Assembly: GCA_937127205.1 (NCBI GenBank)
Contig: CAKZLS010000032.1
Coordinates: 1-7,888 of the forward strand
DNA from: an uncultured Rhodospirillales bacterium
Lineage (GTDB): Bacteria > Pseudomonadota > Alphaproteobacteria > Rhodospirillales > Defluviicoccaceae
DNA: 7,888 nucleotides
Direction of reading: 5' to 3'
Shown here piece by piece: positions 5,822-7,888 of the stretch. The position numbers were made by a program, and so were the translations under genes. Positions within the stretch are counted from its first letter, which is position 1, and each line of letters begins with the position of its first letter. The notes beneath the pieces are model-generated. The model saw only the letters and a program-made list of their open reading frames with translations, searched no databases and had not been told where the DNA came from.

Positions 5822-6561
5822 CTACCTTGACCAACGGCTCCATGCCCCGCAGCGGAATGATCCTGGCGGCCGGTCTCGGTCTGCGAATGCGGCCCATTAC
5901 CGAAACCATCCCGAAACCGCTCATCCCGGTGGCCGGCCGTACCCTGCTCGACCGGGCCATCGACCATCTCGAAAAGGCGGGCGTCGAGAGCGTTGTGGTG
6001 AACGCCCATTATCTGGCCGAAAAGGTCGAGCAGCACGTCCGCCACCGATCCTCGCCGCGGATCGTTCTGTCGGTGGAAGAGGACCGGCTGGAAACCGGCG
6101 GCGGTGTCGCTAAGGCGCTGCCGCTCTTGGGTGACGGGCCGTTTTTCGTGGTGAACGGCGATGCGCTCTGGATCAACGGTCTGCGTCCCACGCTCGACGG
6201 CCTTGCCAGCGCCTGGGACGATGGCGAAATGGACGGAGTCCTGCTGCTGCACGCCACCGTTACCGCCCACGGTTACGACGGCATGGGCGATTTCATTCTG
6301 GCCTCGGACGGTCGCCTGACCCGGCGCCCGGAACGGACCATGGCACCCTACATGTTCGCCGGCGTTCAAATTCTGCATCCGCGGTTGTTCGAAGACATCC
6401 CTGACAGGCCGTTTTCCCTCAACCTGCTGTTCGACCGGTGCATGAAACAGGGCCGGTTGTTCGGCGTCGCTCACGAGGGTTCCTGGTTCCATGTGGGCAC
6501 CCCAGCGGACCTGGACGTCGCCGATCAGCTCGTTCCCCAACACCGGCGATCCGCGGCATGA
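5818..6561 (+). CDS. murU: N-acetylmuramate alpha-1-phosphate uridylyltransferase MurU
   Basis: MurU joins UTP and MurNAc-1-phosphate to give UDP-MurNAc and pyrophosphate, completing the recycling route begun by AmgK. The product is 247 aa, a nucleotidyltransferase with a GT-A fold. The nucleotide-binding signature MILAAGLGLRMRP is at 14-26, followed by IPKPLIPVAG with the catalytic-type Lys33. ETGGGVAKALPLL is at 92-104, metal-site VNGDALW has Asp115, and the C-terminal WFHVGTPADL is at 223-232. The ATG overlaps the amgK stop (ATGA). Methionines at residues 9 and 14 are possible later starts, and the 13 residues before the signature are longer than in the Pseudomonas enzyme. There is no C-terminal acyltransferase repeat, which excludes GlmU. 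The neighbour amgK separates it from general sugar-1-phosphate nucleotidyltransferases. Confidence 0.92.
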   Translation: MTTLTNGSMPRSGMILAAGLGLRMRPITETIPKPLIPVAGRTLLDRAIDHLEKAGVESVVVNAHYLAEKVEQHVRHRSSPRIVLSVEEDRLETGGGVAKALPLLGDGPFFVVNGDALWINGLRPTLDGLASAWDDGEMDGVLLLHATVTAHGYDGMGDFILASDGRLTRRPERTMAPYMFAGVQILHPRLFEDIPDRPFSLNLLFDRCMKQGRLFGVAHEGSWFHVGTPADLDVADQLVPQHRRSAA

Positions 6562-7888
6562 CCTCTGGGCGGCCCAATGTATACAGCATCCGTCCGGGTC
6601 TTCCCTTCGTCGATACGCTGGCGGCGGGTATCTCCGAAACCATTGGTGATGATCCGTCGATCCTGGCTGCGGTCACGGTGTTGCTGCCTACCCGCCGCGC
6701 CTGCCGGTCGCTGACGGAGGCCTTTCTCCGCCGGAGCGGCGGCCGGCCGCTGTTGCTGCCGCGAATGATGCCGCTCGGTGACATCGACGAGGACGAACTG
6801 GCTCTCGACGGCTCCGACGATACGGCCCTCGCGGCCGACGCCCGGATACCGCTCGCCATCACTCCGTTGCGCCGTCAACTCCTGCTCATGCGCCTGATCC
6901 ACGCCATGTACGAGAAAGACCCCATTTCGGCCGACCAGGCGGCTCGACTGGCGGCGGAACTGGCACGCTTGCTCGATCAGGTGCACACAGAGCGGCTTGA
7001 TTTCCGGCGCCTTCCGGATCTCGTTCCCGACCGTTTCTCCGAACATTGGGAAATCACCCTCAAATTCCTCTCGATCCTCACCGAAACCTGGCCCCAGGTT
7101 CTGGCCGAAGAAGGCTGCGTCGACCCGGCCGAGCGGCGCAACCTGCTGCTGAAAGCCCAAGCGCGGGCGTGGACGGAAAGCCCCCCGGCGGAGCCCGTCA
7201 TCGCCGCGGGGTCCACCGGCAGCATGCCGGCCACCGCCGAATTGCTGACCGTGGTAGCCCGGTTACCGGGCGGCGCGCTGGTGCTCCCAGGTCTCGACAC
7301 CGCCGCCGGCGATGACACCTGGAGCGCCCTGGAGCCCACGCACCCGCAATACGGGATGGCACAACTGCTCAACCGCCTGGACCTGGATCGCCGCGACGTT
7401 CGATCCTGGCCGCACGGCGGTATCACCGGAACGCCAGAGGAGCGCGCCACGCTGATCAATCGGGCCCTGCGGCCGGCGGCGGCGGCGGACAGCGATCGCG
7501 ACGCCCTGCTCTCGCCGGAGCGCGCACTGTCAGCGGTCACTCGGGTCGATGCCCCAGGGCCGGAGGAAGAGGCCCGAACCATTGCCCTGATTATGCGCGG
7601 TGTTCTCGAACACCCGGAAAAGACGGCAGCCCTGGTGACGCCCGACCGACCGCTCGCCCGCCGGGTAGCCCGCGAGCTTGAACGCTGGAACGTGGCAGTG
7701 GACGACTCGGCCGGCCGGCCATTGGCCGAGACGCCACCAGGCGCATTCCTTAGATTGACTGCGCGAATGGTCGCCGAGAACTGCGCGCCGGTGGATTTGC
7801 TCGCTGTCCTCAAGCATCCCCTGGCCGCCTGCGGGTTGTCTCCAGCCAAGTTCAGGACCCGCGTCCGATTGTTGGAACGTAAACTCCT
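6558..7888 (+). CDS. addB: Double-strand break repair protein AddB, N-terminal part (cut by window end)
   Basis: AddB pairs with the AddA helicase-nuclease to process DNA ends for RecA, replacing RecBCD. The frame is open from the ATG at 6558 to the window edge, 443 complete codons of a protein that is usually about 1000 aa in Alphaproteobacteria. The family signs are VLLPTRRACRSLTEAFL (41-57), LLLPRMMPLGDIDEDEL (65-81), AAGSTGSMPATAELL (216-230), LPGLD (253-257) and HPQYGMAQLL (272-281). The N-terminal helicase-like domain has no GxxGxGKT; LLPTRRAC is found in its place, as is usual for the alphaproteobacterial type. The C-terminal nuclease and iron-sulfur cysteines would lie beyond the window. 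The ATG overlaps the murU stop (ATGA), so it is translated from the same operon. addA would be expected next. Confidence 0.93.
   Translation, partial: MTSGRPNVYSIRPGLPFVDTLAAGISETIGDDPSILAAVTVLLPTRRACRSLTEAFLRRSGGRPLLLPRMMPLGDIDEDELALDGSDDTALAADARIPLAITPLRRQLLLMRLIHAMYEKDPISADQAARLAAELARLLDQVHTERLDFRRLPDLVPDRFSEHWEITLKFLSILTETWPQVLAEEGCVDPAERRNLLLKAQARAWTESPPAEPVIAAGSTGSMPATAELLTVVARLPGGALVLPGLDTAAGDDTWSALEPTHPQYGMAQLLNRLDLDRRDVRSWPHGGITGTPEERATLINRALRPAAAADSDRDALLSPERALSAVTRVDAPGPEEEARTIALIMRGVLEHPEKTAALVTPDRPLARRVARELERWNVAVDDSAGRPLAETPPGAFLRLTARMVAENCAPVDLLAVLKHPLAACGLSPAKFRTRVRLLERKL

Noticed and set aside
5683..6543. Minus-strand open frame (286 codons) opposite murU
   Set aside because: It has no domain-like pattern and covers murU, whose signature motifs are clear. 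It is a shadow frame.
6977..7849. Long minus-strand open frame (290 codons) opposite addB
   Set aside because: Its translation is rich in Ser, Arg and Ala with no recognisable motif, and the opposite strand carries clear AddB motifs throughout. It is an antisense shadow of GC-rich codons.
1..7888. CRISPR array, tRNA, rRNA, insertion sequence, prophage or defence genes
   Set aside because: No regularly spaced repeats, tRNA-like cloverleaf, transposase or phage-type motif was seen by eye; nearly all sequence is taken up by recognisable housekeeping or metabolic genes.

Overview
The window looks like a piece of an alphaproteobacterial chromosome, GC-rich and tightly packed. The main evidence is the + strand run tsaE-amgK-murU-addB, an order I know from Alphaproteobacteria. 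AddB is also of the alphaproteobacterial type, with an LLPTRRAC segment near the N-terminus where a Walker A would sit. A Rhodospirillales-like lineage is my best guess from the phosphotransferase (PTS) enzyme I without a GAF domain, apparently preceded by HPr, but the lineage is inferred and no 16S or other marker is present.

Layout. (1) Bases 1-44 hold the last codons of a + strand gene, possibly HPr (ptsH). (2) Bases 139-1914 encode PTS enzyme I (ptsI). All catalytic residues are present, but two PEP-domain loops depart from the usual consensus. (3) Bases 1926-4138 hold a two-gene minus-strand operon: a TrxB-like ferredoxin/flavodoxin-NADP+ reductase followed, with an ATGA overlap, by a fold-type I PLP enzyme (class V aminotransferase / EgtE-like). 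That enzyme lacks the active-site cysteine loop of cysteine desulfurases. The operon converges on ptsI with only 11 bp between stop codons. (4) Bases 4139-4296 form a divergent control region with a 9-bp inverted repeat around a possible -10 box and a second palindrome sharing one arm. (5) Bases 4297-7888 carry the + strand operon tsaE (t6A tRNA modification), amgK and murU (cell-wall sugar recycling to UDP-MurNAc), and addB (double-strand-break repair, cut by the window end). Every junction in this operon overlaps (8, 4 and 4 nt), so translation is probably coupled.

How the genes work together. HPr and EI would form the start of a PTS phosphorelay. AmgK and MurU catalyse consecutive steps: anomeric phosphorylation of MurNAc, then uridylylation. 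TsaE and AddB are housekeeping partners in the same transcript with no direct biochemical link that I know of. The reductase and PLP enzyme are probably co-expressed, and their shared function is the least explained part of the window.

No tRNA, rRNA, CRISPR array, insertion sequence or prophage gene was seen. Nothing here is clearly a new system. The points most worth a second look are the reductase/PLP enzyme pair, the two-palindrome divergent region, and a sharply AT-rich patch inside amgK over its catalytic loop.
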